Part shown: piece after piece, positions 1-9,931 of the stretch
How positions within the stretch are numbered: the stretch's first letter is position 1
Layout: every line of letters starts with the position of its first letter
Assembly (NCBI GenBank): GCA_026874595.1
Contig: CM049317.1
Location: 30,918,901 to 30,982,900 of the forward strand
DNA length: 64,000 nucleotides
Direction of reading: 5' to 3'
Origin: Sipunculus nudus
Lineage: Eukaryota; Annelida; Sipuncula; Golfingiida; Sipunculidae
Notes under the pieces: generated by a model
What the model was told of the DNA's origin: nothing
The model's input: the letters and a program-made list of their open reading frames with translations, nothing else
The model's database searches: none
Program-made: the position numbers and the translations under genes

Positions 1-2
1 GC

Positions 3-374
3 ATCCTCCTAGATAGATTACAGCATGTGTGCGGCATCAAGCCGGGGGCTCTTGAGTGGTTCCAGTCTTACCTTATTGGCCGCTTCCAAGCTGTTCAAAT
101 AAATGATGCTGCGTCTAATGAGGAACCCCTGCGATTTGGGGTTCCTCAGGGCTCATGCCTCAGGCCACAACTTTTCTTCATCTACACTCAACCCCTTGGG
201 GAACTTATTCAGCATTACGGTGTCAACTACCACCATTACGCAGATGACACTCAACTTTGCCTTTCCTTTCGCCGAAACCAACCCTCTGATTCGCTCGCCA
301 AACTCCACAAGTGCATATCTGGAGTACGTATCTGGATGGCACACAACATGCTAATGACAGTAAAACTGAAGTAA
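3..374 (+). pseudogene. LINE reverse transcriptase palm fragment
   Basis: Open frame of about 123 codons that is already open at the window edge. It shows the fingers/palm order of a non-LTR RT: GALEWFQSYL, then FGVPQGSCLRPQLF, then HHYADDTQLCLSF. The YADD box carries the two catalytic aspartates, and the PQG motif is intact. The frame ends at a TAA in what should be the NDSKTE motif; that motif continues in another frame, so a small deletion near 350 caused the frameshift. Usual RTs of this type run on for several hundred residues. Role in the living element: target-primed reverse transcription in the nucleus. Here it is a non-functional relic. Confidence 0.85.
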
Positions 375-603
375 TTTTATTTGCACCTAAGGCGAAACAA
401 CACCTTCTGAAAAACGTCAGTGTGCCAGTTTGGGACGAGATTTGTCAGTCCAAAAAGGTAGTAGGCAATCTCGGTGTATAGCTGTCAAATGTGATGTCCA
501 TGAACAATCACATCGACCCAGTCTGTCGGATATCATTTATGCGTCTCGGAACGATAGGCAAAATTTCTACTGTGGTTTTACAAAAAAACACTTTTAAATG
601 GTT

Positions 604-982
604 TAGTGCTTTCTCGCATCGATTATGCTAATTCCTTCTCTGCAACCCTCCGGACTACTTGCTTGTAAAACTCCAACGGGTACAGAATTCTGCGGCGCGA
701 ATCTTAACGAAAACACAGAAATTTGACCACATAACTCCAGGAATGATTTCGCTTCACTGGCTACCCATCAAGCAGCGTATTGATTTCAATGTACTTTTAC
801 TTGTTTTCAAAGCTTTTCAAAACTTAGCACCAGGATACATTTGTGACCTATTACAGCTCAGAACTGCACCCAGGACACAAAGGTCTTCTACCTCACAGTT
901 TTTTGTCACATCAGTATGTAGGACTGTGACTTATGGTGATAAGTGTTTTAGTTGTTACGCCCGGAAACTCTGGTACAGTTAA
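604..982 (+). pseudogene. LINE RT C-terminal region fragment
   Basis: C-terminal part of the same LINE polyprotein. The longest clean frame is 659-982, with KLQRVQNSAARILTKTQK, HITPGMISLHWLPIKQRI, and APGYICDLLQ followed by RSSTSQF. The expected order after this region (YG.R.FS..APKLWN) appears degraded as YGDKCFSCYARKLW. A stop at the end of this frame truncates the usual tail, but homologous nucleotides continue to about 1080. The inverted copy at 50797-51306 matches this segment best and confirms that it is a repeat rather than a host gene. Confidence 0.82.
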
Positions 983-1214
983 CCTGTCAGCATCAGGAAT
1001 GCTGGCCCTGTTCTCACTTTTAAGAAACAACTCAAGACTATTCTTTTCAAAAAGGCTTTTAATCTGCAATGTAGCGTTATTTTTTGGTTGTTTTCTTTTT
1101 TAACCCTGTATGCTGTCAACTTTTAAATTTTTTCATATTTGTTATGTAAGGCGCTCCGGAGCTAATCATTTTTAGATTAGGGCGCTAAACGACAGTTGCA
1201 TGATGATAATAAAT

Positions 1215-1217
<3 letters not shown>

Positions 1218-1278
<61 letters not shown>

Positions 1279-1281
1279 GGG

Positions 1282-1316
<35 letters not shown>

Positions 1317-1317
1317 T
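1218..1317. repeat. (TA)n followed by (GA)n microsatellite
   Basis: About 55 bases of TA dinucleotide with one interruption are followed by about 40 bases of GA dinucleotide. They sit directly after the LINE tail. Any open frame here reads as runs of Tyr-Ile or Leu-Ser and is not coding. Confidence 0.95.
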
Positions 1318-1695
1318 AAGCTTACGGTACACCAGGACCCGGAAATGCCAGCGGCTCACGAAATAGCGGCTCCTGTACACACTCGGATCGACCTATGATA
1401 TATAAGTGGAAATAATAGATGGAGAATTATAAAATGTCATAGTAATAATCATGTATGATCAAATTCCTGATGTCACTTTCTCGATCTGGCAGAAGACGCG
1501 AGAGTTTGTGTCTCATTCTGGTTTATGGTTGCTTGAAAAGTTCCAAATGAACGTGTGGCAAAATGGCTCAGGGGTGAGTAGTTGGTCAGTAATGCACGAT
1601 GCAACACCGCGCGAGTTCAAAGCCATTTTCTGCCTATTCCTTCGCTTATAAACCGCAGGGCGGGTGAGGGTTCTAAATTCTGGCCAGTGCTGGGC

Positions 1696-1698
<3 letters not shown>
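1318..1698. other. Unassigned single-copy-looking stretch
   Basis: No domain, RNA or repeat signature recognised. Short frames exist on both strands but are unremarkable in composition and lie against microsatellites. Confidence 0.5.

Positions 1699-1756
<58 letters not shown>
1699..1756. repeat. (TA)n microsatellite, left flank of LTR element
   Basis: About 28 TA units end exactly where the left LTR begins. The right LTR is followed by a similar TA-rich run at 10726-10743, so the LTR element appears to have inserted into a TA tract. This also makes its target-site duplication impossible to define. Confidence 0.93.
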
Positions 1757-1761
<5 letters not shown>

Positions 1762-2550
1762 CAGTCCTTCGACTGGGTTCAAAAGAAAAGGGGAAGTGTC
1801 CTCTCTCTTCCATCAAACGACAAGCAAACGACCGACGTGGTGAACGGGTTTACTGCGAAGTAACAAACATACAACGATTATGGCGTGTTGCCTTTACGAA
1901 GTTTGGTGACGGAATCTCCTATCTTTTTCTATTACAATGGAATTTTATATATATCTATTGTGATAGTTACAATCCAGAGACATTTTAAGAAATACAATAT
2001 TCAAATGCAAATGGATTACAAGCAGTGTTACAGAATGTCATTGGACAAACGCACTATAATACAAAAGTACAGTGGATACTCTTGTGAAGACAAATATGAG
2101 GCTTAATAGAGTGTTATAATACGAGACTGAAGATTATGAAATGAATTACGCCATTGACACACAAACATTGATATTTGTAATAACCTTTTACGAAATTACG
2201 AACGCATACAGTAATGACTATCGTAGGCAATGAAGGCAATGCTTACCTGCGAAGTAACAAACAAACAACGATTATGGCGTGTTGCCATTACGAAGTTTGG
2301 TGACGGAATGGAACAAAAATGAAGAATATTGAAGTCGGTTTGGCGGCAGAGTCAGATGTCAGGTGCAGTGTGACGTGTGCATATTAGATAAGTGAACTTA
2401 ACCCTATAAGGAAATATATGCAAATGACTAACTAGTGATGCCCCCTGTCGGATATCATAGACACTAAAATGAAATTAAAAGACTATAAATGGGGTGCCCT
2501 TTATTGGGCATCACGTACACTATCGGAGTATACACATGAGCCTGTACACA
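1757..2550 (-). repeat. 3' LTR (left copy)
   Basis: Near-identical to 9932-10725. Read on the element's strand, it begins with TGTGTACAGGC just after a G-rich polypurine tract and ends with GGACTGTTTCA against the TA tract, so TG and CA termini can be seen. It contains an internal 62-bp direct repeat (1854-1915 and 2248-2309). Frames such as the one at 1885-2106 are just LTR sequence; the same frame recurs in the other LTR. Confidence 0.95.
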
Positions 2551-2560
2551 CTCCCCCCTG
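2551..2560 (-). promoter_or_regulatory. Polypurine tract of LTR element
   Basis: The minus strand reads CAGGGGGGAG immediately before the 3' LTR start TGTGTACAGG. Position and composition are those of the plus-strand DNA priming site of LTR elements. Confidence 0.75.
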
Positions 2561-3136
2561 TTTGCAATTGGCGTCCCGACAATTTTACACAGGCATTGCA
2601 CACTAAATGGTGAATGTGCATACACATGGAAGTAGAATATCAAAGATTGTAGAACAAAGATTAATTATCTTTGTACGATAATATCAGATGTGTTTCCCTG
2701 GATATTAGGAGAACACTGGAATATCGGCGACCACCAGGGGAATCATTCATGATACAGACATAATAGGTAAGTTCATAATTTAATTTATACTCTTATGATC
2801 TTAGTTGCATGTCATTAGGTAACTTACTAATGGGCACGTATTAATGAAGAATAACTTACACTATCGGAGTGTAACCTTATCAATGACAATCATAATTGAT
2901 AGGTTGATACGTTTATATCTTTTAATACGTTAATATCGCCCAATAGTTTATATCGCCCATTATTTGTTTATTTATATACAATTACATCATTTGTTTCAGA
3001 TATCCTGATGACAAGCAAGGACAAGCATGAAGATTTATTCGAAGCTGGTACATCTGAAACATGAATCAATGATGAACATTAGTATAAAGATACAACAATA
3101 TAACAATATACAACAATATTTATCTATTCTTAAATC
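2561..3136 (-). other. 3' untranslated part of LTR element
   Basis: Lies between the end of the Pol frame and the polypurine tract. No env-like or other open frame is visible on the minus strand. The composition is AT-rich. Confidence 0.6.
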
Positions 3137-3829
3137 CTACGACATATTCATCTGAACGCAGATGAGCAGCAATCTTCGCTGTCGTTGTGGTCTGCCTAAA
3201 TGGTGTGGAATATTTTCTGAAGTCCTGGATGGAACGTGTTCCTGAGCAGATACATTCTGTTCAGATCCACTGGGTTCTGGTTCAGATGAAACAGGCTCCA
3301 GTGGGATTTCCGGAATGTGAAACTGAGGTACATCGATATCTGATGGTGACATAGGCTCGGATACGTCTAATAAAATTTCTTCTGGAGCAAATTCCGGTGT
3401 TACACCTATCTCGAGACCCTGGTCAGAGTATGCAGAAACTGTCCTCCTTCCGTCTGAACCGCTACCTAGAGAATCTGCAGTTGCTATCAGTTCTTGCTCC
3501 TCCTGCAATTCAACAGTTTCTCGGGCGTTTTGAATGACATGACTATCATGCGGATTCGGACGATCCGGGATTTGAATTAGGACATCCGAGGATTCATCAG
3601 AAGACTCAACAGATGTGCTAGTACTAATATGGCGACCACGGGTGTTGATAACACGGGGTTTCGTTTGGCGAGATTTTGTTTTTGGGTTTGTATCTAGTGG
3701 CAAACTGTTAATAGGAAGTAACATATTCCTGTGGAGTGTTCTCCGACGTCCATTATCATCAAGTGGGGAAACAACATAAACAGGGATCTCAACCCTTGGT
3801 TGTGCCTGGACTTTATAAATTGTTTCTTC
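3137..3829 (-). pseudogene. Pol C-terminal tail of LTR element
   Basis: Same reading frame as the piece at 3833-4150, separated from it only by a TAG at 3830-3832 that replaces what is probably a tryptophan codon. The first part continues the integrase C-terminal region (KVQAQPRVEIPVYVV, then TLHRNMLLP). The next 150 or so residues are Ser/Glu/Pro-rich and low in complexity, and the tail is basic (RPQRQRR). Such acidic tails ending in a basic patch are common in invertebrate gypsy Pol proteins. This part alone has no enzymatic role. Confidence 0.78.
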
Positions 3830-4150
3830 CTACTTGTTAGCAAGTTTCTGCCTGCCTTTTAGACCTACATTTCGTACCAAGACTTTGTCGCGAGGCATTA
3901 AAGTGGTCTTATGACATCGACGATCATATAATGATTTATGTCGAGCCTTGTTTGATGTGGCAATACGTTGCGCCGTTTCGTAAGCAAGAGATAGCCGGTT
4001 CTTTAATTCAGCCACGTACGTCTGATACGATGTAGTATCAGAAGACTGTGTTTGTCCCAAAATTATGTCTATGGACAATGTGGGTGTCGACCAAACATAA
4101 GAAAAAATTGGAATAACCCGTTGCATCATTTCGGGTACAATTGTATGCAT
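3830..4150 (-). pseudogene. Integrase C-terminal region, second frame
   Basis: Continues the integrase after a frameshift near 4100-4150. It shows IDIILGQTQ, then a helical stretch (ELKNRLSLAYETAQRIA), then YDRRC...GDKVLV-like sequence (MPRDKVLVRNVGLKGRQKLANK). This is the region after the integrase core that normally leads into the SH3-like DNA-binding fold. It terminates at the TAG at 3830-3832. Confidence 0.8.
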
Positions 4151-4244
4151 GGGTTAAAGATCCGACCTGGTCTTTCCAGTTTTTCTTTTTATCCGGCTCT
4201 AATATCCCCAACATACTAAGCAGAGTTCTATTTAATCGTTCCAC
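4038..4244 (-). pseudogene. Integrase core end, third frame
   Basis: The first residues read [12 protein letters not shown], the helix that normally carries the third catalytic residue (Glu) of the DDE triad in the form GxxxERxNRTL. The sequence just upstream in this frame contains [10 protein letters not shown], the usual lead-in. It continues through [21 protein letters not shown] and then loses homology, where the frame switches to the piece ending at 3830. The Glu itself is present; the fold is broken by the deletion described for the neighbouring piece. Confidence 0.82.
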
Positions 4245-6162
4245 GGGGTTCCCCTGGGGATGATAAGGAGTTGTGTGCTCCTTGATCGCTGTGAATTTTC
4301 ATAGGAAAAAAATAATGATTTATGAAGGTATCATATAGCATTTTGGCTGTTGCTTTCGCTTTAGTTGTTTTGCAGGGAAGGGCTTGGGCATATCTGGTAT
4401 AGTTATCAGTCATTACTAATATATGTTCGGAGCCTCCGCTGGAGGGTTCTAGACTGAGAAAATCTATACACAGTAACTCCATTGGCTCCGAGGATGTAAT
4501 AGAAACCAATGGTGCCGTATCAGGTGGTGTTTTCCTTCTGACACAACAAGTACAATTCTTTACATATTCTTTGATATCTTTTGTCATATTTGGCCAAAAG
4601 AATCTTTCTCGAGCCAAGTCGATACTCCTGTCTCGACCGAGATGTCCTACGTCGTCATGAACTCCTGAAAGAGCCATTGGTCTGAGGCTAGTTGGTACCA
4701 CTAACTGATAAGTGTCCTCCCCATTGTCAATTCTTTTACGGTAAAGTAGGTTGTCCTTAAGTGTTAGAGACTTCCGCTTTTTGAACAACGCTAGTTGCTC
4801 AGCATTCAAGTTTTGTGTTTGAATTCGACGGTGGTCTCTCAAATAAAGTATAAAAGGCAGTAAGATGGAATCTTGTAATTGGGCAGATTTAACATCTTGA
4901 TTGTCGTGTTTCAGGGATGTACAGGACAAGTTCATTACAAAGCTAGACGCCGGATGAACATTTAAACTAGAAACGATGTCGTGGGAGGACATACCTGCTT
5001 CACATAAAGCTTTAATGACATTTTCAGGTATGGTTTTCTCACCTCGTTCCTGGTCGTCTTTTGCTCTAGATATTCTTGACAGGTCGTCAGCGTCGATGTT
5101 GTGCTTTCCAGTCCGATACTGAATACTGAAGTCATAGTTTGCTAGGTCTGCCACCCATCGTTGTCCAGTCGCATCCAGTCGAGCACTTGTTAGAATATAT
5201 GTCAGGGGGTTATTGTCAGTAAAGACTGTAAATTTAGAGCCATACAGGTAATCCTTGAATTTGTCGGTGACACACCATTTTAAAGCCAAAAATTCTAATT
5301 TATGTAGTGCATAGCGGGATTCAGAAGGAAATAAGCTCCGGCTTGCAAATGCTATTGGGCGCTTTTGCCCCCCTTGTTCCTGGTACAAGATACCGGCGAT
5401 ACCATCAAAACTGGCATCCGTATGCAGTATAAATGGTTTAGAGAAATCTGCAAATGCCAAAACGTCAGATGAGCACAACAGGTTAATGAGTTTCTCAAAA
5501 GCTTGTTGATGCTCATCTGTCCAAATGAAAGTAGGACTGTGGGATGTATTACAGAGTGTTTTAGATTTCTTTGATTTCTTTTTGGGTCCTTTTAGTAGAG
5601 AATGAAGGGGTTTAGCTATTCTAGCAAAATCTGGTACAAAGCGACGATAAAACCCGGCAAAGCCTAGGAATGGTCTCACGTCTTGAATCGAGCTTGGTTT
5701 TGGCCATTGGCGTAGTATCTCCATTTTGGTGGGATCTGTTTTAATACCATCCTTAGACACTACATGCCCTAGATATTTGATCTCATTCTGCACAAAGCAG
5801 CATTTTGATGGTTTAAGTTTGAGACCGGCCTCAGATAGGCGTTGAAAAACAGAATTTAGCCTTTCAAGGTGTTCACTGAAGGTACTAGAAAACACAAATA
5901 TATCGACTAAGTATAGCAAATATTCTCTCAGATGCAAATCCCCCATTACACTTTGCATCAGCCTTTGGAAGGTCGCAGGCGCATTAACTAAGCCGAAAGG
6001 CATGGTTTCAAATTCATAAAACCCTAAGGGGCCAACGGTGAATGCAGTTTTAGCTTTATCCCGTTCTGCCATTTCGACTTGCCAATAACCGGCCTTCAGG
6101 TCAAAGGAAGAGAAATAGTGGGCTCCTAATAGTGAATCTAAAGTATCTTCGATTCTAGGCAA
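4228..6162 (-). pseudogene. Pol: RT, RNase H, integrase N-terminal half
   Basis: Long frame of 644 codons. RT palm: FDLKAGYWQVE (residues 20-30, first catalytic Asp kept), PFGLVNAPATFQ (55-66) and YLVD at 84-87, where YLDD is expected. The first Asp of that box is Val (GTC, 5905-5907), which should abolish polymerase activity. RNase H follows from about 245, with HTDASFDG, the E region around HKLEFLAL, and FTDNNPL. The integrase zinc domain (H..H..C..C, near 500-540) and the core with CIDFLSL and HSDQG come last. The frame then runs off after SDQG because a segment between the second Asp and the Glu motif is missing. Confidence 0.93.
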
Positions 6163-6165
6163 AGT

Positions 6166-7443
6166 CTAAGCATCCCGTACAGTATTCTGATTCAATGTCC
6201 GGTAATCTATGCAAAACCTCAATGATCCATCGGGTTTACGAACTAACACAATAGGACTGGCAAAAGGGGATTTGCTTTCTCTAATTACCTTTGCAGATAA
6301 CATTTCCCTAAGATGTTCTTTCACTTCTTGGAATAATTGTTGGGGAATCCGTCTATATCTTTCTCGGAAAGGCTGATCATTTTTCAAAGTGATGTGATGT
6401 TGGACAAGACTGGTTCGACCAAGATCAGTATCCGATAAAGAGAATAGATGTTCCCATTTCAGTAGAAGCTGCTTTAACTGATCCAGTTCCGTCGGGGATA
6501 GGACATCATTAACTTGTACTAGTTCAAGTAATGATCCCTTGGGTGTACTATCCCCAATGGATTCTATCGCAGAGGCTTCATTTAGTTCACACAGTACAGC
6601 TTTTTTTGGAATTTTTACTTGATGACAGGTTAAATTTTGAATTTGTACTTTTATTCTTTGCTTAGAGCCAGAGGAAAAATCAACTTGTTGTAAAGTTGGG
6701 CATACCACCAGTCCGGCAGGAAGCATATGTAATTTATCAGTTTCAGTTATGACTAAGGTTTTTCCTTTGGTTATGGCCCTTGTGTTGGCATTAACAATGA
6801 CTTTGCCTCGAGGTGGAACAGTGATTGATTTAGTTCCATACGCTCGCTTATCATGGTTGGATGAATTCTGACTTAATTGCAATGACTTAAATGCAAGTTG
6901 CCATGGTGTAGACACTTGCAGTTGTTGGACAAAGTTATCTCCTTTTTCCAATTTAAGTGTTTGCATTAAGTTTGTAAGGACATTGGTCCCAAATAGAAAA
7001 GGAACATCAGTATTGAATTCTGTATCCTTAAGGACCACGACAGGGACCGAAAGGGTCTTATTGAGCAATGAAGGGAATGTAAGATCTATGGGTATTATTC
7101 CACAATACTCAATAGTTTGTCCACTTACTTGTTTGAATTCCACCAACTCATCAATTGGCGTTAGGTCTTCCATAGACAGGTTCTTGTCTACAAACCAATG
7201 GGCTACAGTACAAACCTGTGATCTGGTATCAATTAGACCTTTACAAGCTTTCCCATCTGCTTCTAATGTGATTATCTGTGTATTTCCTATGAGAGGAATT
7301 TTTGTAGATTTATGATTGGTGGACCTAGGATTGGTGACATTATATTGGTTTGTGGGTGTTTTTATCATACCTGTCCTTCCCAACGACTGAGGACAGGTAG
7401 GACCAAGTTTTTTAGCAATTGGCCATTTTGTCCCGTCTTGCAT
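6166..7443 (-). pseudogene. Pol: protease and RT N-terminal part
   Basis: 425 codons in the same frame as the next piece, cut off by a TAG at 6166-6168 where a Tyr codon is expected (RDA-stop-TLPRIEDT). The protease active site at residues 72-74 reads DTR instead of DTG or DSG (AGA at 7222-7224), so the aspartic protease should be dead. The flap and dimer region follow with FLFGTNVL. From about residue 310 comes the RT lead-in, with [12 protein letters not shown], then [27 protein letters not shown]. The start overlaps the Gag zinc-knuckle frame by about 30 bases in the +1 frame. The Met at 7443 may be incidental. Confidence 0.92.
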
Positions 7444-8290
7444 GACACTGATCTACAGTATAGGTGTTACGCTTGCAACGGGTACAGTACAACTCTGGTG
7501 GATTTTGAGTCCTGGGAAATCTAGTTGTAGAGTTAGAAGCGGTTTTCTGTGAAGAGGGGGGTTTCTCCATACGTGATAATCTGACTTCTAATTTCTCCAT
7601 TCTACTAGTGAATTTTCCCTCTATTGAATCCAGACGGCTGAACAATTTATTTAGAGAGGAATTGTCAGCCTTTTCAGCCTGGGAAGACAGTTGATTAGTG
7701 TTTACGGTTTTTCGGGGAAACTTTTGTGACTCTAATGCTCTACAAGCCGCAAAGAGTTCATCGAACACTTCATCGTAATCATAACGGTGGCGAGTGGCAT
7801 CTTGAATTTCTTTGTTAGCTAACCCATTCCAAAACTTCGAACGAAGCATTTGGTTGTATTCTGTAGATGACATTGGTTGCTTTTTATTGATTAGATCTAG
7901 CATTCCATGCAGCCTACAACTCCATGTGATAATGTCTTCCTTAAGGTCTTGTTTACTTGAGTGAAAGTTGTGTTTAAGAAGATCTAGAGAAAGAACATTA
8001 CCAAAGTATTTGTCACATTTCTGTAATACCTCTGAAGGACTTGAGCCATCAGGCATGGAAAATAGCACACTGGCTGCTGTGCCTTATACAGATTGGTTGA
8101 TGGCGGTAATTATTTGTGGTTCAGGTATGGAGGTATTGTTTATCAGTGCCTTAACCTGTAATCGCCATTGTTCATAACTATCTGTTTTGTCATGATTCCC
8201 TGTAAAGGTCGAAATTTTGGGCGCTACTACAGTATAGCTAGTTTGGGCTGAAGGAAGCTGGATGTTTTCACCTCTAATAGTTTTGAATTC
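7412..8290 (-). pseudogene. Gag: PNMA/Arc-like capsid and zinc knuckle
   Basis: The clean frame starts at 8068, but homologous coding continues upstream through an in-frame TAA (8084-8086) to about 8290. Features in order: FTGNHDKTDSYEQWRLQVKA, then a GTAASVLFSMP helix, YFGNVLSLDLL, ITWSCRLHGMLDLI, and MLRSKFWNGLANKEI. These match in order what is known of the PNMA/Arc family of capsid domains derived from Ty3/gypsy Gag. A coiled-coil-like stretch (LFSRLDSIEGKFTSRMEKLE) follows, then a zinc knuckle [14 protein letters not shown]. In that knuckle the histidine is replaced by Tyr (TAT, 7460-7462), so metal binding should be lost. Confidence 0.85.
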
Positions 8291-8660
8291 AGCTATTAAC
8301 TGTCATAAAAGACAGTCTGTTAACTAACTGGTGCACAAAGTCAACACCGCTTCCACGAATGCTTAAAAAATCTATGCTGTCTAAGCGGGACCTACCTACT
8401 AGGGTGGTAATCTCAGCCAAACAAGAAGGGTCGGCCGTTTGCAATGATAGTTTAACTTTATCTTTGTCTAGTAAGCGTGTCCCTGTTAGCATAGTAACAG
8501 CTTTTTCCGCAGAATCTACATCTGTATATATGGTATAGCCACGTCCAGTGCATAGACCAAAATGAACTTCTCTAACAAATAAGAGATGATCTATTTGGCC
8601 AGCCTTAGCCATTTGAGTTGATATTTCCTCATAATTGGCATCAGGTCGATCCCATGGATA
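8289..8660 (-). pseudogene. Gag N-terminal RRM-like segment
   Basis: Frame open from 8660 (just after a TAG at 8661-8663), with the first Met at 8612. It contains GRGYTIYTDVDSAEKAV, followed about ten residues later by a KVKLSL strand. This has the spacing of an RNP1 motif, the following helix and the last strand of an RNA recognition motif. PNMA proteins are known to carry an RRM-like N-terminus before the capsid, so the position fits. A frameshift near 8300 separates it from the capsid frame. The RRM assignment is by pattern only; a different alpha/beta fold is possible. Confidence 0.55.
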
Positions 8661-8728
8661 CTAACAACACACAATAAGTCTACCATTTTGTATTTGTAGA
8701 CTAAATGACATGAACTTTCGCTGCTATG

Positions 8729-8819
8729 ATCAGTCAACTGTGCAATTGACTTTCATAATAGCAAGAACAAACGCTACCATGATCAGTCAACCATGCAGTT
8801 GACTTTCATGATAACAAGA
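8729..8819 (-). repeat. Two-copy palindromic unit in LTR element leader
   Basis: Two successive units of about 45 bases share atgatcagtcaac and ttgactttcat. Each contains AGTCAA and TTGACT as inverted halves separated by a short loop, so RNA from this part could form two similar hairpins close to the gag start. Confidence 0.7.
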
Positions 8820-9175
8820 AAATCCTTTGGAAATTGCTATCAATGACAAATATAAAATGTATCTGATATTTGATTAGTACTGTTAACTATGTGAATCAGT
8901 GCTGTGTCGGTGCACATGTCGAATGTTTGATTACATCCAACTGTAAACCATAAACTAGGCAATTAAATGACAACTCACAACACGATCAAATGATAGAAAG
9001 ACAAAAAAAAATAAAGGCAACTAATGTTGGATGATCGAATGGAGAAGGCAAATATGGATAATAAAGAAAAATTTAAGTGTGTGACTGTAGTTTGTGTTAA
9101 GTTTTATTTTAAGTCCATTTAAAAGGCTAAAAGGTTATTGGCATGAAAAAAAAATGTCAATAGTGCATCAAAGTG

Positions 9176-9312
9176 TCACTAGGTGGCAGCACGTGTTTAT
9201 TGTACGTACGCACGACGGTAAAGACTTGTGTCACCAGGCGACACTAGATGGCAGCATATAAACACAGTGACGTCAGGTGGCAGCACGTAAATACAGCGAC
9301 ACTAGGTTGCAG
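9176..9312 (+). promoter_or_regulatory. 29-bp tandem repeat with CTCF-like motifs
   Basis: Four cores are seen: TCACTAGGTGGCAG (9176-9189), ACACTAGATGGCAG (9241-9254), ACGTCAGGTGGCAG (9270-9283) and ACACTAGGTTGCAG (9299-9312). The last three are spaced exactly 29 bases apart. Compared with the established CTCF core CCASYAGRKGGCRS, the first two differ only at the first base. The array lies in the leader of the LTR element, in the opposite orientation to its transcription. A role as insulator or enhancer is inference. Confidence 0.6.
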
Positions 9313-9913
9313 CACAGCCAAAAGGGAGTGAAAAATCCCTCAGGATGAATTAACGATAATAATCAAACGAATTGCTTGATAAAATGGTGAATAGCAAGTA
9401 GCAAGTATCCCTATCTTTAAATAACTAGTACATAATATAGTTACAAATATAGTGTACCTTTACCTAAACATATAGTAAATATAATATAGTAGTACATGCA
9501 ATGACAGCAATTATTAAAACCGAGTCCATATGAGTCCATAGACAAAACGAAATACTCACAAGAGTCCTACGAAATAGTGATCCAACATATCCAGTGAGGC
9601 GACGAAATGTATCCGTTAGAGGTCCATTTAATGTGTTTTTCAAACAAACCAAGTCCCGGTGCTAGAATAAAACAAACAGGTTATGGTCGGACACGAATTA
9701 TTTCGTTCCTCAACAACGTTAATAAGCCTGCGTTGTGCAGCGTACAGCGTCACTCGAAGAAAGAAAACTGAGCTCAGTATGGTAAACTGTGTCACGCCTG
9801 ACTGCGCCTCAGAGCTGGTGTGCACCCCAGCTAGAGGGAACGCGACTTAAGACTTAGGCGAGTGCGTTTTGGCGTCCGGCATGGCGACACTAGCGATATG
9901 GAGAAAGAACAAA

Positions 9914-9931
9914 CCCCCGGTCGGGCCTCCA
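9914..9931 (-). promoter_or_regulatory. Candidate primer binding site
   Basis: Directly next to the 5' LTR the minus strand reads TGGAGGCCCGACCGGGGG. It begins with TGG, as expected for pairing with a tRNA CCA end, and lies at the right place. The priming tRNA was not identified. Confidence 0.6.

Larger units (their letters stand above)
1..1216 (+). mobile_element. Non-LTR retrotransposon (CR1/Jockey-type LINE), 3' part
   Basis: Reverse-transcriptase coding sequence enters from the left window edge, followed by the C-terminal part of the same polyprotein and a 3' UTR ending in a TAA-rich tail (gatgataataaata). The order (PQG motif, ADD motif, then LQRVQNSAARI and ISLHWLP) is that of the RT C-terminal region of CR1/Jockey-group LINEs. 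The frame is broken near 350, there is a TAG at 479-481, and it is broken again near 600, so this copy is dead. A second copy of the same family lies inverted at 50797-51306, with clear nucleotide similarity from about 716 to the tail. The 374-604 stretch is the degenerate link between the two coding pieces. Clade assignment within the CR1/Jockey group is uncertain. Confidence 0.88.
8664..9913 (-). other. Leader of LTR element (PBS to gag)
   Basis: About 1.25 kb between primer binding site and gag with no substantial open frame on the element's strand beyond two ORFs near 60 codons that show no domain. It holds a duplicated hairpin-forming unit (8729-8819) and a 29-bp tandem array of CTCF-like motifs (9176-9312). 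The length is ample for a packaging signal or regulatory leader, which is inference. Confidence 0.6.

Noticed and set aside
1513-1863. Open frames with long Tyr-Ile runs on both strands
   Set aside because: They are translations of the TA microsatellite; the same applies at 1177-1380, 11697-11891, 19600-19821 and 32638-32868.
7395-7415. AAAAAAC as a -1 ribosomal slip site between gag and pol
   Set aside because: It lies after the gag stop, and pol is in the +1 frame relative to gag, so it cannot serve that shift.
9914-9931. tRNA gene 3' end
   Set aside because: It resembles a tRNA 3' end ending in CCA, but no A box, anticodon arm or acceptor partner lies upstream; its place next to the LTR fits a primer binding site.
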